Shown: positions 17,098 through 26,278, counted from the first letter of the stretch. The stretch is DNA of 64,000 nucleotides from JBBROS01 sp963752225 (GCA_963752225.1 CAVVXS010000010.1:186001-250000), one strand, 5' to 3'. Made by a program: numbers and translations. Notes: a model not told the origin generated them from the sequence alone.

Positions 17098-18419
17098 GAA
17101 AAGTCCCTGCTTGCGGCACGACCGCCGGTGCTTTGAAACCTGTGTGCGGGGCCGACGTCGATCTCGACCCGGGCGTCATGGCCGTTGTTCCAGTTGCGCG
17201 GGGCCGGCCCGACCGGCTCGGCGGCGACCGGCTCCGGCGCCACCGCGAAGCCGGACCGCATGCGGTCGTGGAAGGCGGCGTAGCGCTCGTTCACGAAGCC
17301 TGAGAACTCCTGCTGGAACCGCGCGGTCCGGAAGCGGAGGGCGTTGGCGTGGCACGCTGCGCGCGTGAACATGTCGCGGCGCCGCTCGAACGTCTCGACC
17401 GCGGCCACGATCGCATGCGCTTCCGGCACGTCGAAGAACAGGCCGGTCGGTGACGGTCCGTTCGAGATGATCGTTTCCCGGGCTCCACCGCGGCCAAGCG
17501 CAATCACCGGCGTGCCCTCGCCCTGAACCTCGACCGGCACGATGCCGAAATCCTCCTCGGCGGCAAACACGAAGGCTTCCGCGCCACGCATCAGCTCGCG
17601 CAACCGGGCGTCCGACACGAAGCCGGCGAACTCGACATTCGGTGCGCCAACGGCTTTCAAGCGTGCCAACTCGGGCCCCGACCCGGCCACGACCAGCCGG
17701 CGGTTCGGCATGTCGCGAAACGCTTCGACGATGGCACGGACGTTCTTGTAGGCCACCAGGCGGCTCGCGACCAGGTAGAACCCCCTATCCGCCGCGGCTG
17801 ACGACAACGCCGGCGACCGGACCGGAGGCGGTGGCAGCACCTCGGGCACGTCCACCGGCGGGTTGATGACCGTTGACGTCCGGCCATACGCCTTGCGAAT
17901 GCGGCGGCCGATGAAGTGCGAGTTCGCGACATACTCGTCGACGCCGGACGCCGTCCGCGAATCCCACAGCCGAACTTTGTGCATCAAGTAGCGGGCGAGC
18001 GCGCCCTTCAGTCCGCGGTGAAGCCCGGCGTCGCGAAGATACTGATGCTGCAGGTCCCACGCGTAGCGCATGGGAGAGTGGACGTAGGCGATATGAAGTT
18101 GGTCGGGTCCGGTCAAAACGCCCTTTGCCACGGCATAGCTGCTCGACAAGACCAGATCGTATCCGGACAGATCGAATTGTTCCACTGCCATCGGCATCAA
18201 CGGCAGGTATTGACGATGGCGCCGATCGATCGCAGGCATATGCTGCAGGAAGCTGGTGCGGCTGCGCGGCAGCCCGGCGCGGGCCCGGTCCTCCGGGGAC
18301 AAGACATCGAACAAGCAAAACAGGTCGGCGTTCGGATAGCACCGCAGCATCGAGCTGAGCACCTTTTCCGCACCGCCTAACACGTAAAGCCAGTCGTGGA
18401 CGATCGCCACCCGCATCAT
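17094..18419 (-). CDS. Glycosyltransferase family 4
   Basis: A 441-residue GT-B enzyme and the first gene of the minus-strand polysaccharide operon. The N-terminal domain begins MMRVAIVHDWLYVLGGAEKVL, typical of WbaZ/mannosyltransferase-like GT4 proteins. The donor domain carries YLVASRLVAYKNVRAIVEAF and FVFAAEEDFGIVPVEVQ, the latter with the conserved Glu pair. It probably adds a sugar to the lipid-linked repeat unit. Its stop overlaps the start of the Wzc-like gene by four bases. About 60 C-terminal residues past the usual end are Pro/Ala-rich and look like a disordered tail. Sugar specificity cannot be assigned. Confidence 0.92.
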   Translation of the reverse strand: MMRVAIVHDWLYVLGGAEKVLSSMLRCYPNADLFCLFDVLSPEDRARAGLPRSRTSFLQHMPAIDRRHRQYLPLMPMAVEQFDLSGYDLVLSSSYAVAKGVLTGPDQLHIAYVHSPMRYAWDLQHQYLRDAGLHRGLKGALARYLMHKVRLWDSRTASGVDEYVANSHFIGRRIRKAYGRTSTVINPPVDVPEVLPPPPVRSPALSSAAADRGFYLVASRLVAYKNVRAIVEAFRDMPNRRLVVAGSGPELARLKAVGAPNVEFAGFVSDARLRELMRGAEAFVFAAEEDFGIVPVEVQGEGTPVIALGRGGARETIISNGPSPTGLFFDVPEAHAIVAAVETFERRRDMFTRAACHANALRFRTARFQQEFSGFVNERYAAFHDRMRSGFAVAPEPVAAEPVGPAPRNWNNGHDARVEIDVGPAHRFQSTGGRAASRDFS

Positions 18420-18931
18420 TCATCCTTCACGCAATGCCAGGATTGACGTACACATAACGTTGGCAAATCACAATGGTTTTGTGTGGTCGCCTGTAGAGGT
18501 TCGGCGCAAATTTGCGCCAATTCCGATGCAGCGCTCGGCGGCAGCCTGGGCCACGCTATGATCCCGTGTCACGGTGAGTGCGCATCGATTTCCTGGTTCG
18601 CTGCAATGCAGCATGAACAGCGTAGATTGCAACGCACGATACGGGGAGGGCGTGTCGGAATTGTGTCCAAATTCGGATACGGCCACAGGGTGTATCTCCC
18701 ATGCCACGCCACACAGCCTAAGAGGGAGAAGGCTCGTCCCTAGCCGGCCGACCGCCTGACCAGGCGGCAACGCTGTCCCTGGTATTGGACGAGCGCCGGA
18801 CCATCGTTGTTCCACGCGGTTGCGGCGCAACCGGGACGGCACTCCGAACGTCTTCGTCCAGACGCCGTTCCCGCCGCCGCATGACAAAATTGTTATTCCG
18901 ACGTCAAACAGGCTGTGTTATCGGAGACTCC
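18420..18931. other. 512-base divergent promoter region with several inverted repeats
   Basis: The region separates the minus-strand GT4/Wzc operon from the plus-strand transglycosylase. No convincing gene is present. It contains a perfect 16-base palindrome (18503-18518), GCTGCA-A-TGCAGC at 18600-18612, CCGCCTG-AC-CAGGCGG at 18752-18767 and GGTTGCG-G-CGCAACC at 18818-18832. These may be operators or small hairpins. GGAG at 18923-18926 serves the transglycosylase. Confidence 0.6.
18503..18518. promoter_or_regulatory. Perfect 16-base palindrome, candidate operator
   Basis: GGCGCAAATTTGCGCC reads the same on both strands and lies 84 bases upstream of the GT4/Wzc operon start, in a region with no gene. 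Its symmetry and AT-rich centre suit a dimeric repressor or activator. The factor is unknown. Confidence 0.5.
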
Positions 18932-19690
18932 ATGATCGCAAGACTAGCCATGGCCAGCGCTCTCTGCGCGGCGACCGTTACTGCCCATGCGCAGTCAATC
19001 GCCATCAACTCGGAGCAGCAAGCCTGCCTGTCCGCACTGGATGCTGTTCAGGGCCAAGTGCGCTTCCCCAACCAGCTGCTCAAAACCATCGCAAATGTCG
19101 AAAGCGGACGGCCGGATCCCATGACCGGGCGCGTGGCGCCCTGGCCGTGGACGATCAACGTCGAAGGGACCGGATATTTCTTCGCCAGCAAGGCCGAAGC
19201 GATCGAGGCTGTCGCCCGGTTCAACGCTCAGGGTGTGCGCTCCATCGACGTCGGCTGCATGCAGATCAACCTGCTGCACCACCCAAACGCGTTCCGGTCC
19301 ATGGACGAGGCATTCGAGCCGCGCATCAACGTGGCCTATGGGGCACGCTTCCTCGGCGCGCTTTACCATCAGACCGGTGGCTGGCCGCTGGCCGTGGCAG
19401 CCTACCACTCGCAGACCCCTGCGCTCGGCGCCGAGTATTGGAGCCGCGTGACGGCCCAGTGGTCGTTGGGCGCGCATTACGCCAGCTTCGGCGTGCAGCC
19501 GGGGGCGGCGGTGGCTCGCGCTCCAGTCAATCCCAACCTGACGTCCGAATTCGCCCGCCGCCTCGCCGATGCCGACGAGGACCATCAGCGCCTCGTTGCC
19601 CGCAATGCGCCGCCGCCGGCACCGCGCCGCGGGCCATTCGTCGCGCAGAGGCAAACCGGGCCGGTGCGCAACGCTCGCTTCAACGGCTGA
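18932..19690 (+). CDS. Secreted lytic transglycosylase (SLT domain)
   Basis: A 252-residue protein with a signal peptide (cleavage after AHA near residue 20) and an SLT-like domain. The catalytic Glu is probably the one in LLKTIANVESGRPDP; other family elements are SIDVGCMQINLLHHP and INVAYGARFLGALYHQTGGW, then AVAAYHS. It would cleave peptidoglycan glycan strands in the periplasm. Enzymes of this kind often sit beside envelope machines and may open the wall for an export complex. The ATG at 18932 follows GGAG at 18923-18926. The last 50 residues are Pro/Arg-rich and probably disordered. It is divergent from the Wzc operon. Confidence 0.88.
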   Translation: MIARLAMASALCAATVTAHAQSIAINSEQQACLSALDAVQGQVRFPNQLLKTIANVESGRPDPMTGRVAPWPWTINVEGTGYFFASKAEAIEAVARFNAQGVRSIDVGCMQINLLHHPNAFRSMDEAFEPRINVAYGARFLGALYHQTGGWPLAVAAYHSQTPALGAEYWSRVTAQWSLGAHYASFGVQPGAAVARAPVNPNLTSEFARRLADADEDHQRLVARNAPPPAPRRGPFVAQRQTGPVRNARFNG

Positions 19691-19720
19691 GCAGCGGCCG
19701 GGCGCTCGGCGCGCGGCAAT

Positions 19721-20407
19721 TTGGGCGACGCTGAACCGCTAAAGATCGACCTTGGCGACGGCCAAGCCGTATCGGGATTGCTGATGCGGCCACCATCGGC
19801 ATTCGCCGGCACCGTGCTGGCACATGGCGCCGGAGCCGGCATGACCCACACGTTCATGGCGTCGGCTGCGGCCGGGCTTGCCGCGCGCGGCATGGCGACG
19901 CTCCGATATCAGTTCCCGTCGATGGAGCGGGGCTCGCGGCGCCCTGATCCGCCCGCGGTCGCCCAAGCCGCGGTGCGCGCGGCTGTCGCGGCCGCAACGT
20001 CAGCGCTCGAAGGTCTTCCCCTGCTGGCCGGCGGCAAGTCGTTCGGCGGTCGGATGACGTCGCTGGCCCAGGCCGAACGCCCGCTGCCCGGCGTGCGCGG
20101 CCTGGTATTCCTCGGCTTTCCCCTTCATCCCGCCAATCGGCCGACCGCCGACCGGGCCCGGCACTTGGCGTGCATCGAGATCCCGATGCTGTTCCTCGGC
20201 GGCACGCGGGACGCGCTGGCCGACACAGACCTGCTCCGGCCAATGGTCGCCGGGCTCGGACCGCTCGCCGCTCTGCACGAAGTGGCGGGGGCCGATCACG
20301 GGTTCCATGTCCCGGCGCGATCCGGGCGCACCGACGCGGACGTGCTGGCCGAGGTGCTCGACACGATGGCCGCATGGGCCCGGACCTTGCTTGCGGCGGC
20401 GCACTGA
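19721..20407 (+). CDS. Alpha/beta hydrolase (Tex30/KANL3-like)
   Basis: A 228-residue hydrolase. The nucleophile elbow is GGKSFGG (Ser107), the acid is probably Asp164 in GGTRDALAD, and the base is His193 in GADHGFHV. LAHGAGAGMTH near residue 34 provides the oxyanion region, a pattern of the dienelactone-hydrolase-like Tex30/KANL3 group whose substrates are unknown. The only start that fits is TTG at 19721, 30 bases after the transglycosylase stop, with a weak ribosome site. It ends seven bases before the convergent MFS gene. Confidence 0.82.
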   Translation: MGDAEPLKIDLGDGQAVSGLLMRPPSAFAGTVLAHGAGAGMTHTFMASAAAGLAARGMATLRYQFPSMERGSRRPDPPAVAQAAVRAAVAAATSALEGLPLLAGGKSFGGRMTSLAQAERPLPGVRGLVFLGFPLHPANRPTADRARHLACIEIPMLFLGGTRDALADTDLLRPMVAGLGPLAALHEVAGADHGFHVPARSGRTDADVLAEVLDTMAAWARTLLAAAH

Positions 20408-20414
20408 GGCCGGC

Positions 20415-21647
20415 TCACGAACGGGCAAGCGGCCGCGGCGCGACGTCGACGAGCTCCGGCGAAGCCGGTGACCGGATCCACAGCGCGATCGGCAACGCGA
20501 CCGCGCACAGCGCCGCCATCACCCAGAACGCCAGCGGGCCGAAGCTGCCGTAAAGCGGCCCGGACGCCAGCGTGAACGCTACCGAAGCGACGCCCATCGC
20601 CACCGTCGCGTAGAAGGCTTGCGCCCGCGCGGCATACGGTGTCGGCACCGTGCGGGCGATCACGTCCATGCAAGCCAGATGCAGCAAAGCGAACGTCAGC
20701 CCGTGCATCGGCTCCACCAGCAGCATCGCCGGAAACCATGCCGTCTGCGCGGCGGTGCCCCAGCGCACCATGCCGGCCACGGCGGAAAGCGCAACCGCTC
20801 GACCGGGCCCGAGCCGATCGAGCAGCCGCCGCCCGAACAGCAGGAACACGACCACCTCGCCGGCGACCGAGGACGCCCACAACACGCTGCACTGCACTGC
20901 GTCGAGGCCGGCCGCGGTCCACCGGATCACGGCAAACCCGTCATGCAGCGCATGGCTGCCGCTGATCAGCGACGCCACCACCATCAGACGGACATAAACC
21001 GGGATCGCGAGCAGCACACGCGCCGCCCCGGCGCCGGTGCGTGATCGCGGGCCGGGATCGATGCCGGCCACCCGGTTCGGCACCGCCAGGGCGCAGCCGG
21101 CGGCCACCGCCAGCAGCGCGCCGTTGAGCCAGACCACCACCTCCAGCCCGAACCGCCCGACCAATTGCCCCGAGGCGAGGAGGGCGACGATGAACGCACC
21201 CGAACCCATCCCCCGCACCCAGCCGTAAGGGAACGTCCGCGGTCCCGCCGCGGAGCCGAGCGCCAAGGCGTCGGCCACCGGCGTCAACGGCGCCAGCACG
21301 ACCGCATGCGCCACGCTGACGAGCAGCAGCAGCAGCAGGCCGCGGGCCGGCGTGTAGCCGAGCGCCACCACTGCCGACGCGGCGGCGAAGCCCGCCAGCA
21401 CCAGCGGCGCCCGGCCGGATCGGTCGGCGAGGTTGCCCCCCGCCGGTCCGGCCAAGAGCCTTATGCCGGTCCCGGCGCCTAACACGAGGCCGACCTCGCC
21501 GGGTCCGAGTTCGTCTTGCACCAGCAGCGACGGCAAGAACGGCGCGACCACCCCGAAGGCGGCGAACATGGCGCCATAGAGTATAAGGAATCGCCCGAGC
21601 GGCGGCAGACCGGCCAGCATGGTGGTGGCCGGTCTGCGCCGACTCAT
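20415..21647 (-). CDS. MFS transporter (MFS_1-like, HcaT/LacY-related group)
   Basis: A 410-residue protein with about 12 membrane segments in two halves of six and a short, Gly-rich N-terminus (LILYGAMFAAFGVVAPFLP). NLADRSGRAPLVLAG is the loop 2-3 element seen in this transporter group. The pattern resembles putative 3-phenylpropionate or nucleoside-type permeases, but no substrate can be inferred. I chose ATG 21647, ten bases after the stop of the upstream oxidoreductase; the frame is open further but that extension is Arg/Ser-rich and lies inside the upstream gene. The two genes are probably co-transcribed. Confidence 0.85.
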   Translation of the reverse strand: MSRRRPATTMLAGLPPLGRFLILYGAMFAAFGVVAPFLPSLLVQDELGPGEVGLVLGAGTGIRLLAGPAGGNLADRSGRAPLVLAGFAAASAVVALGYTPARGLLLLLLVSVAHAVVLAPLTPVADALALGSAAGPRTFPYGWVRGMGSGAFIVALLASGQLVGRFGLEVVVWLNGALLAVAAGCALAVPNRVAGIDPGPRSRTGAGAARVLLAIPVYVRLMVVASLISGSHALHDGFAVIRWTAAGLDAVQCSVLWASSVAGEVVVFLLFGRRLLDRLGPGRAVALSAVAGMVRWGTAAQTAWFPAMLLVEPMHGLTFALLHLACMDVIARTVPTPYAARAQAFYATVAMGVASVAFTLASGPLYGSFGPLAFWVMAALCAVALPIALWIRSPASPELVDVAPRPLARS

Positions 21648-21657
21648 CTGGGCCGGG

Positions 21658-22665
21658 TCAGATGTCGAGGCAGATCTTGCCGAAATGCGCCCCGCTCGCC
21701 TGGTAGCGGAACGCATCCGCCAGGGCCTCGAGGGCGAAGCTGCGGTCAATCACCGGCTTCAGCCCGATCGCCTCCATCCCGCGCACCATGTCGTTCTGCT
21801 CCCGCCGGCTACCGACGATCAGGCCTTGCAGCCGCGCCTGCCGCGCCATCAGCGCCGCCGTCGGAACCTCGCCGCCGCGCCCGGTCAGCACGCCGATGAG
21901 CGAGATGTGGCCGCCCACCCGCACCGCCGCAATCGATTGCGCCAGGGTGCCGGGGCCGCCCACCTCGACCACGTGATCCACGCCGCGGCCACCGGTCCAG
22001 CTTCGCACCGCCCGGCCCCACTCGGGCTCCGATTTGTAGTTGATCGTGTGGTCGGCCCCTAAGGCGCGGATCCGCTCGAGCTTGGCGTCCGACGAGGAGG
22101 TCGCCACCACCACCGCCCCCATCGCCTTGGCCAATTGGCACGCCACCACCGACACCCCGCCGGTGCCGAGCACCAGCACCGTGTCGCCGGCCTTCAATCC
22201 CCCGTCCACCACCAGCGCACGCCAGGCGGTCAGCCCGGCGGTCGTCAACGTCGCCGCTTCGGCGTGACTCCAGCCGCGAGGTGCCCGGGTGAAGCTCGTC
22301 CCCGGGCAGGTGACCGCCTCGCGCGCGAAGCCATCTACCCCGTCCCCGGGCACGGTGGCGAAGTTGCCCACGGTTGCCGGACCGTCCAGCCAAGTCGGAA
22401 AGAAGCAGGACACGACCGCGTCGCCGGGCGCGAACTCGGTCACGCCCTCGCCGACCGCCTCGACCACCCCGGCGCCGTCCGACATCGGGATCCGTCCGTC
22501 GGCCTTCCAACCCGGCGACGAGCACACGCCGTAATCGTGGTAGTTGAGCGAACTGGCGTGCAGGCGGACCCGGATCGCGCCGGCGCCGGGCGCGCCGGGG
22601 TCGGGCAGCTCGACCGGCCGCAGATTGTCGAGCCCGCCTGGCGCGTGCAGCGCAATGGCTTTCAT
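21658..22665 (-). CDS. Zinc-independent MDR oxidoreductase (quinone reductase-like)
   Basis: A 335-residue medium-chain dehydrogenase/reductase. The GroES-like domain covers about residues 1-130 (SLNYHDYGVC, then SDGAGVVEAVGEGV). The NAD(P)-binding domain follows with VLVLGTGGVSVVACQLAKAMG and ATSSSDAKLERIRALGADH. The usual four-Cys structural zinc loop is absent, so a zinc-free NADPH:quinone reductase-like role is likely. Substrate is unknown. It is the first gene of a pair with the MFS transporter and is divergent from the SDR gene across 105 bases. Confidence 0.9.
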   Translation of the reverse strand: MKAIALHAPGGLDNLRPVELPDPGAPGAGAIRVRLHASSLNYHDYGVCSSPGWKADGRIPMSDGAGVVEAVGEGVTEFAPGDAVVSCFFPTWLDGPATVGNFATVPGDGVDGFAREAVTCPGTSFTRAPRGWSHAEAATLTTAGLTAWRALVVDGGLKAGDTVLVLGTGGVSVVACQLAKAMGAVVVATSSSDAKLERIRALGADHTINYKSEPEWGRAVRSWTGGRGVDHVVEVGGPGTLAQSIAAVRVGGHISLIGVLTGRGGEVPTAALMARQARLQGLIVGSRREQNDMVRGMEAIGLKPVIDRSFALEALADAFRYQASGAHFGKICLDI

Positions 22666-22770
22666 GCCGATCTCCTCATGGTCCGGCCGGATGGTTTGAA
22701 CCCCGCCGTCCCGCAGCAGTTACCACTGCCTCCCGCACGGGACCACGCCAGCGCTTGGGGACGGACCGCG

Positions 22771-23541
22771 ATGTCGCGCATTCTTGTTACCGGCTCATCG
22801 GACGGGATCGGCCAGATGACCGCCCGGCTCCTGGCCGAGCGCGGCCATCGCGTCGTGCTGCACGCCCGCAACGCCGCCCGCGCCCGGGTCGCCGCCGCAG
22901 CGGTGCCGGGGGCCGAGGCGGTGCTGACCGGCGACTTGTCCAGCTTGGCCGAGACCCGCGCCTTGGCCGACGCCGCCAACGCCTCGGGCCGGTTCGACGC
23001 GGTCATCCACAATGCCGCCATCGGCTTTCGCGAGCGGCGCCGGGTCGAAACAGGGGACGGGCTCGCGCACGTGTTCGCGGTCAACACACTCGGCCCTTAC
23101 CTCCTGACTGCGCTGATGACCCGGCCGCAGCGGCTGGTCTATGTCAGCTCCGAGTTGCATCGCCGCGGCGACATCACCCTCGCCGACCTCAACTGGGAGC
23201 GGCGGCCGTGGCGCGGCAACCAGGCCTATTCGGACACCAAGCTGCACGACGTGCTGCTCGCCTTCGCGGTCGCGCGGCGATGGCCGGAGGTGCGATCCAA
23301 TGCGATCGAGCCGGGATGGGTGCCGACCAAAATGGGCGGCGCCCATGCGACCGGCGACCTCGATCAGGCGCATCGCACCCAGGTCTGGCTCGCGACGTCG
23401 GACGACGCCGACGCGTGCGGCAGCGGCGGCTACTTCTTTCACGAGCGCCCGCGCAAGCCGCACGGCGGCACCGGCGACCCGGGGCTGCAGGACAGGCTGC
23501 TGGCGGAATGCGCGCGCCTGACCGGGGTGGCGATGCCTTGA
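22771..23541 (+). CDS. Short-chain dehydrogenase/reductase
   Basis: A 256-residue SDR. The cofactor loop is VTGSSDGIGQ (residues 6-15), followed by the HNAA motif near 80. The catalytic Ser is in VYVSSEL (about 126) and YSDTK gives Tyr153 and Lys157. The C-terminal part (GGYFFHERPRKPH) matches a subgroup often annotated as retinol dehydrogenase-like or oxidoreductase, so the substrate is open. Its stop overlaps a possible TTG start of the cupin gene, and the two plus the MBL gene form a tight three-gene run. Confidence 0.9.
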   Translation: MSRILVTGSSDGIGQMTARLLAERGHRVVLHARNAARARVAAAAVPGAEAVLTGDLSSLAETRALADAANASGRFDAVIHNAAIGFRERRRVETGDGLAHVFAVNTLGPYLLTALMTRPQRLVYVSSELHRRGDITLADLNWERRPWRGNQAYSDTKLHDVLLAFAVARRWPEVRSNAIEPGWVPTKMGGAHATGDLDQAHRTQVWLATSDDADACGSGGYFFHERPRKPHGGTGDPGLQDRLLAECARLTGVAMP

Positions 23542-23546
23542 CCGCC

Positions 23547-24095
23547 ATGACGGCACCGGCCGCGGCTTGCGGCGTTGCACTCGGCATGATCGAGCCTGAA
23601 ACCCACGTCTTCCGCGGCGACGGCCGCTTTCCGAATTCGGGCCTCCCGCTGCTGCTGTATCCCGGCGCGGTGCCTCCTGACCCGGCGGCGATCGAGCACC
23701 TGTTGGCCGGCCATGACTGGTCCAATTCCTGGCGCAACGGCGTGTTCACCTACCACCATTTTCACAGCATCACGCACGAGGTGCTCGGCATCGCCGCCGG
23801 CGAGGTGCGGGTCGCGTTCGGCGGCCCGTCCGGGCAGGAGTTCAAGCTCCGCGCCGGCGACGCGGTGGTGATCCCGGCCGGGGTCGCGCACCGCAACATG
23901 GGCGCGACGGCCGACTTGCTGGTGATCGGCGCCTACCCGGGCGGGGCCGATTGCGACATCCGCCGCGGCGCGGAGTCCGAGTATGAGGACGCGCTGCGTG
24001 CCATTTCGGCCGTGCCGCTTCCTGCGACCGACCCGGTTGCCGGACCGGATGGCTGGCTGCCGCGACTGTGGCGTCCGGCCGCCGGCGGGCAGTAG
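23547..24095 (+). CDS. YjlB-like cupin protein
   Basis: A 182-residue single-domain cupin. The first motif is YHHFHSITHEVLGIAAGEV, with two or more His and a Glu as metal ligands. The second is AGDAVVIPAGVAHRNMG, with the third His, followed by VIGAYPGG. The overall look matches the Bacillus YjlB family, whose function is not established. I chose ATG 23547; TTG 23538 would overlap the SDR stop (TTGA) and is possible given how often that arrangement occurs in this window. It is followed after two bases by the MBL gene. Confidence 0.85.
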   Translation: MTAPAAACGVALGMIEPETHVFRGDGRFPNSGLPLLLYPGAVPPDPAAIEHLLAGHDWSNSWRNGVFTYHHFHSITHEVLGIAAGEVRVAFGGPSGQEFKLRAGDAVVIPAGVAHRNMGATADLLVIGAYPGGADCDIRRGAESEYEDALRAISAVPLPATDPVAGPDGWLPRLWRPAAGGQ

Positions 24096-24097
24096 GG

Positions 24098-25087
24098 GTG
24101 GCCGGCAACCGCTACTACGACGGGCCGCCCAGCGACCATTTCGACGGCATCCGGTTCTTCAACCCCGGCCAAGCTCCGACGGACCGCTCGCTCGCCGACC
24201 TGCTCCGTTGGCAATGGCGCGGAACGCGAGCGGCCTGGGACAAGCCGGCGCCGCTTGCCTCGCCGGTCCGCCCGGACCCGCGCGTGGCTGGCTTGGCGAT
24301 CACCATGGTGGGCCATGCCTCGGTGCTGATCCAGGCAGCCGGGCACAACATCCTGGTCGACCCGGTCTGGTCCGAGCGCGCCAGCCCGCTCCGCTTTGCC
24401 GGTCCGCGGCGGGTCGATCCGCCCGGCATCGCCTTCTCCGACTTGCCGCCGGTCGATACCGTGCTGCTCACCCACAATCACTACGACCATTGCGACATTC
24501 CGACCTTGGCCCGGCTGGCTTCGGCGCACCAGCCGCGGATCATCACGGCGCTCGGTAACGACGCCCTGATTGCCGCGGCCGTCAGGGCCGGTGACGGGGC
24601 GAGCGTCGAGACCGGCGATTGGGGCGATCGCTTCGTTCTGGACGAGCGGCTCGCCGTGACGCTGCACCCGGCATATCACTGGTCGGCCCGTCGCGTCGGC
24701 GACCGGCGCATGGCGCTTTGGTGCGGGTTCGTGCTCGAGACGCCGGTTGGCATCGTCTACCTGGTCGGCGACACCGGCTACGGCGATGGCGCCATTTTCC
24801 GCCAGGTCCACGAGCGGTTTGGGTCGCCGCACGTCGCCGTCATCCCGATCGGCGCCTACGAGCCGCGATGGTTCATGCGCGCCCAGCACGTCAACCCCGA
24901 GGAAGCGGTCCAGATCATGCGGGACTGCGGCGCACGCCTGGCGTTGGGCGTCCATTGGGGCACGTTCCGGCTCACCGACGAGGCGCGGCTCGACCCGCCC
25001 GCCGCGCTGACCATCGCGCTCGCGCAGCACGGGATCGAACGCGACCGGTTCCCCGCCCTGCGCCCGGGCGACGTGTGGCGGGCCTAA
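24098..25087 (+). CDS. MBL-fold metallohydrolase (RomA/NAPE-PLD-like)
   Basis: A 329-residue metallo-beta-lactamase-fold hydrolase. The zinc motif HNHYDH gives His126, His128, Asp130 and His131. A second-shell strand is GHASVLIQAAGHNILVDPVW, and later metal ligands lie in HPAYHWSARR and VGDTGYGDG. This order is that of the RomA/UlaG/NAPE-PLD branch, which acts on phosphodiester or lipid-like substrates in some members. GTG 24098 directly follows the cupin stop and a GTAGGGG ribosome site. Its last four bases overlap the end of the convergent YdjC gene. Confidence 0.88.
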   Translation: MAGNRYYDGPPSDHFDGIRFFNPGQAPTDRSLADLLRWQWRGTRAAWDKPAPLASPVRPDPRVAGLAITMVGHASVLIQAAGHNILVDPVWSERASPLRFAGPRRVDPPGIAFSDLPPVDTVLLTHNHYDHCDIPTLARLASAHQPRIITALGNDALIAAAVRAGDGASVETGDWGDRFVLDERLAVTLHPAYHWSARRVGDRRMALWCGFVLETPVGIVYLVGDTGYGDGAIFRQVHERFGSPHVAVIPIGAYEPRWFMRAQHVNPEEAVQIMRDCGARLALGVHWGTFRLTDEARLDPPAALTIALAQHGIERDRFPALRPGDVWRA

Positions 25088-25962
25088 TCGGAGGAGGGCG
25101 CGGTCCAAAGCCGTTGCAAGGCGCGGGTGCCGATCGCGACGACCCCGTGCTCTGCGAGGAGGGCATCGAGGTGTCCCGCCGCGATGAACTCGTTTTCGCG
25201 GAACCGCCAGCCCGCGTGGGCGGGCGCCATTGCCGCGAACTCGCCCGGTGCGGTGCAGTGCAGTGCAAGATGGGTGAGCCCCGCCGGCAGCGCGGCAACC
25301 GCCGCCGCCCAACCCGGGCCGAGCTCGTCCGGCGGCACGGCCAATGTGCCGCGGCAGTGATCCACGACCGGCGCGCGGCGTCCATCGAGGGAAGCAATCG
25401 TCTCGCGGTACGCCCCGGGGTCGGGTGCCCAGGTGATGGAGCGCGGCAGCACCGGGAACAGGCCGAACTCGCGGCCAAGCGCCACATGGGCGTCGAGCAC
25501 GCCGGGCAGCATGGCAGCGCCCATATGCGCGTCGAGGTGAGTCGGCGCGAAGCAGGCGACGGCGCGCTCGATCTGCGCCCGTAGCTCGGCAACGGCGGCG
25601 TCCGCGACCATGTGCCGGCGCAGGCTGGCGACGTCGCGCCAGAAGTATCCGTCATCATCGATCAGGCCCGACGCCCGGCTGACGGTCGAGATCGGCGCCC
25701 AGCGGCACGCGTCCCATTCGCTGGTGAGGGTGAGATGGACGCCGACGTCGAGCGCCGGATTGGCAGCGGCGGCGTCGGCAATGTCGCGGAACCAGGGACC
25801 CGGCACCATCACGGAGCCGCAAGTGACGCGTCCGCGTGCAACGAGGTCGAGGAAGGCTTGATGGGCGCCGCGGCTCGCGCCGAGGTCGTCCACGTGAGGC
25901 ACGACGGCACGATCGCCCGGCAGTCCAAGCCGTTGAAGCAATGCCGAGGTAATCGACGTCAC
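25084..25962 (-). CDS. YdjC/ChbG-like carbohydrate deacetylase
   Basis: A 292-residue protein of the YdjC superfamily. Hallmarks are VVPHVDDLGAS with the metal-binding Asp pair near residues 25-26, DVGVHLTLTSEW, and APTHLDAHMGAA, which gives the other His ligands. Characterised members (ChbG, HpnK) remove acetyl groups from N-acetyl sugars of chitooligosaccharides or hopanoids. The substrate here is unknown; the polysaccharide locus 7 kb away is a possible but unsupported link. It is convergent with the MBL gene. Confidence 0.87.
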   Translation of the reverse strand: MTSITSALLQRLGLPGDRAVVPHVDDLGASRGAHQAFLDLVARGRVTCGSVMVPGPWFRDIADAAAANPALDVGVHLTLTSEWDACRWAPISTVSRASGLIDDDGYFWRDVASLRRHMVADAAVAELRAQIERAVACFAPTHLDAHMGAAMLPGVLDAHVALGREFGLFPVLPRSITWAPDPGAYRETIASLDGRRAPVVDHCRGTLAVPPDELGPGWAAAVAALPAGLTHLALHCTAPGEFAAMAPAHAGWRFRENEFIAAGHLDALLAEHGVVAIGTRALQRLWTAPSSD

Positions 25963-26017
25963 CCGGTCAGGACTGCCGCCGCAACTGGCGACAACCTGGC
26001 CGGGCGTGTCACGGCAG

Positions 26018-26278
26018 CTAGGTCAGCGTACGGCGGCCGGCGACGGCGTGGTAGATCCACAGCACCACGATGGCACCGATCACGGCGACGATCATGCTGT
26101 AGATATTGAACCCGGTCACCGGAGCCGCGCCGAAGGTCGAGAACAGGAACCCGCCCACGAAGGCGCCGACGATGCCCAGCACCATGTCGAGCACGACGCC
26201 CTGGCCGGAGCCGGTGTAGATCTTGCTCGCGATGAAACCGGCGATCAGTCCGAGCACGAGCCAAGCGATGATGGACAT
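26018..26278 (-). CDS. GlsB/YeaQ/YmgE family stress membrane protein
   Basis: An 86-residue protein with three hydrophobic segments and Gly-rich turns (LVLGLIAGFIASKIYTGSG, then LGIVGAFVGGFLF), the complete signature of the transglycosylase-associated GlsB/YeaQ family. These small inner-membrane proteins are induced by general stress in many bacteria; their biochemical role is unknown. AGGAGG lies just before the ATG. It is the last gene of a minus-strand stress locus running from 29.4 to 26.0 kb. Confidence 0.95.
   Translation of the reverse strand: MSIIAWLVLGLIAGFIASKIYTGSGQGVVLDMVLGIVGAFVGGFLFSTFGAAPVTGFNIYSMIVAVIGAIVVLWIYHAVAGRRTLT

Noticed and set aside
18483..18743. Small plus-strand ORF in the divergent promoter region
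   Set aside because: No ribosome site, no domain and Cys/Arg-rich random composition; the inverted repeats there fit a regulatory region better.
20415..21749. A longer MFS protein starting at 21749
   Set aside because: The 34 extra residues are Arg/Ser-rich and lie inside the upstream oxidoreductase; ATG 21647 leads directly into the first membrane segment.
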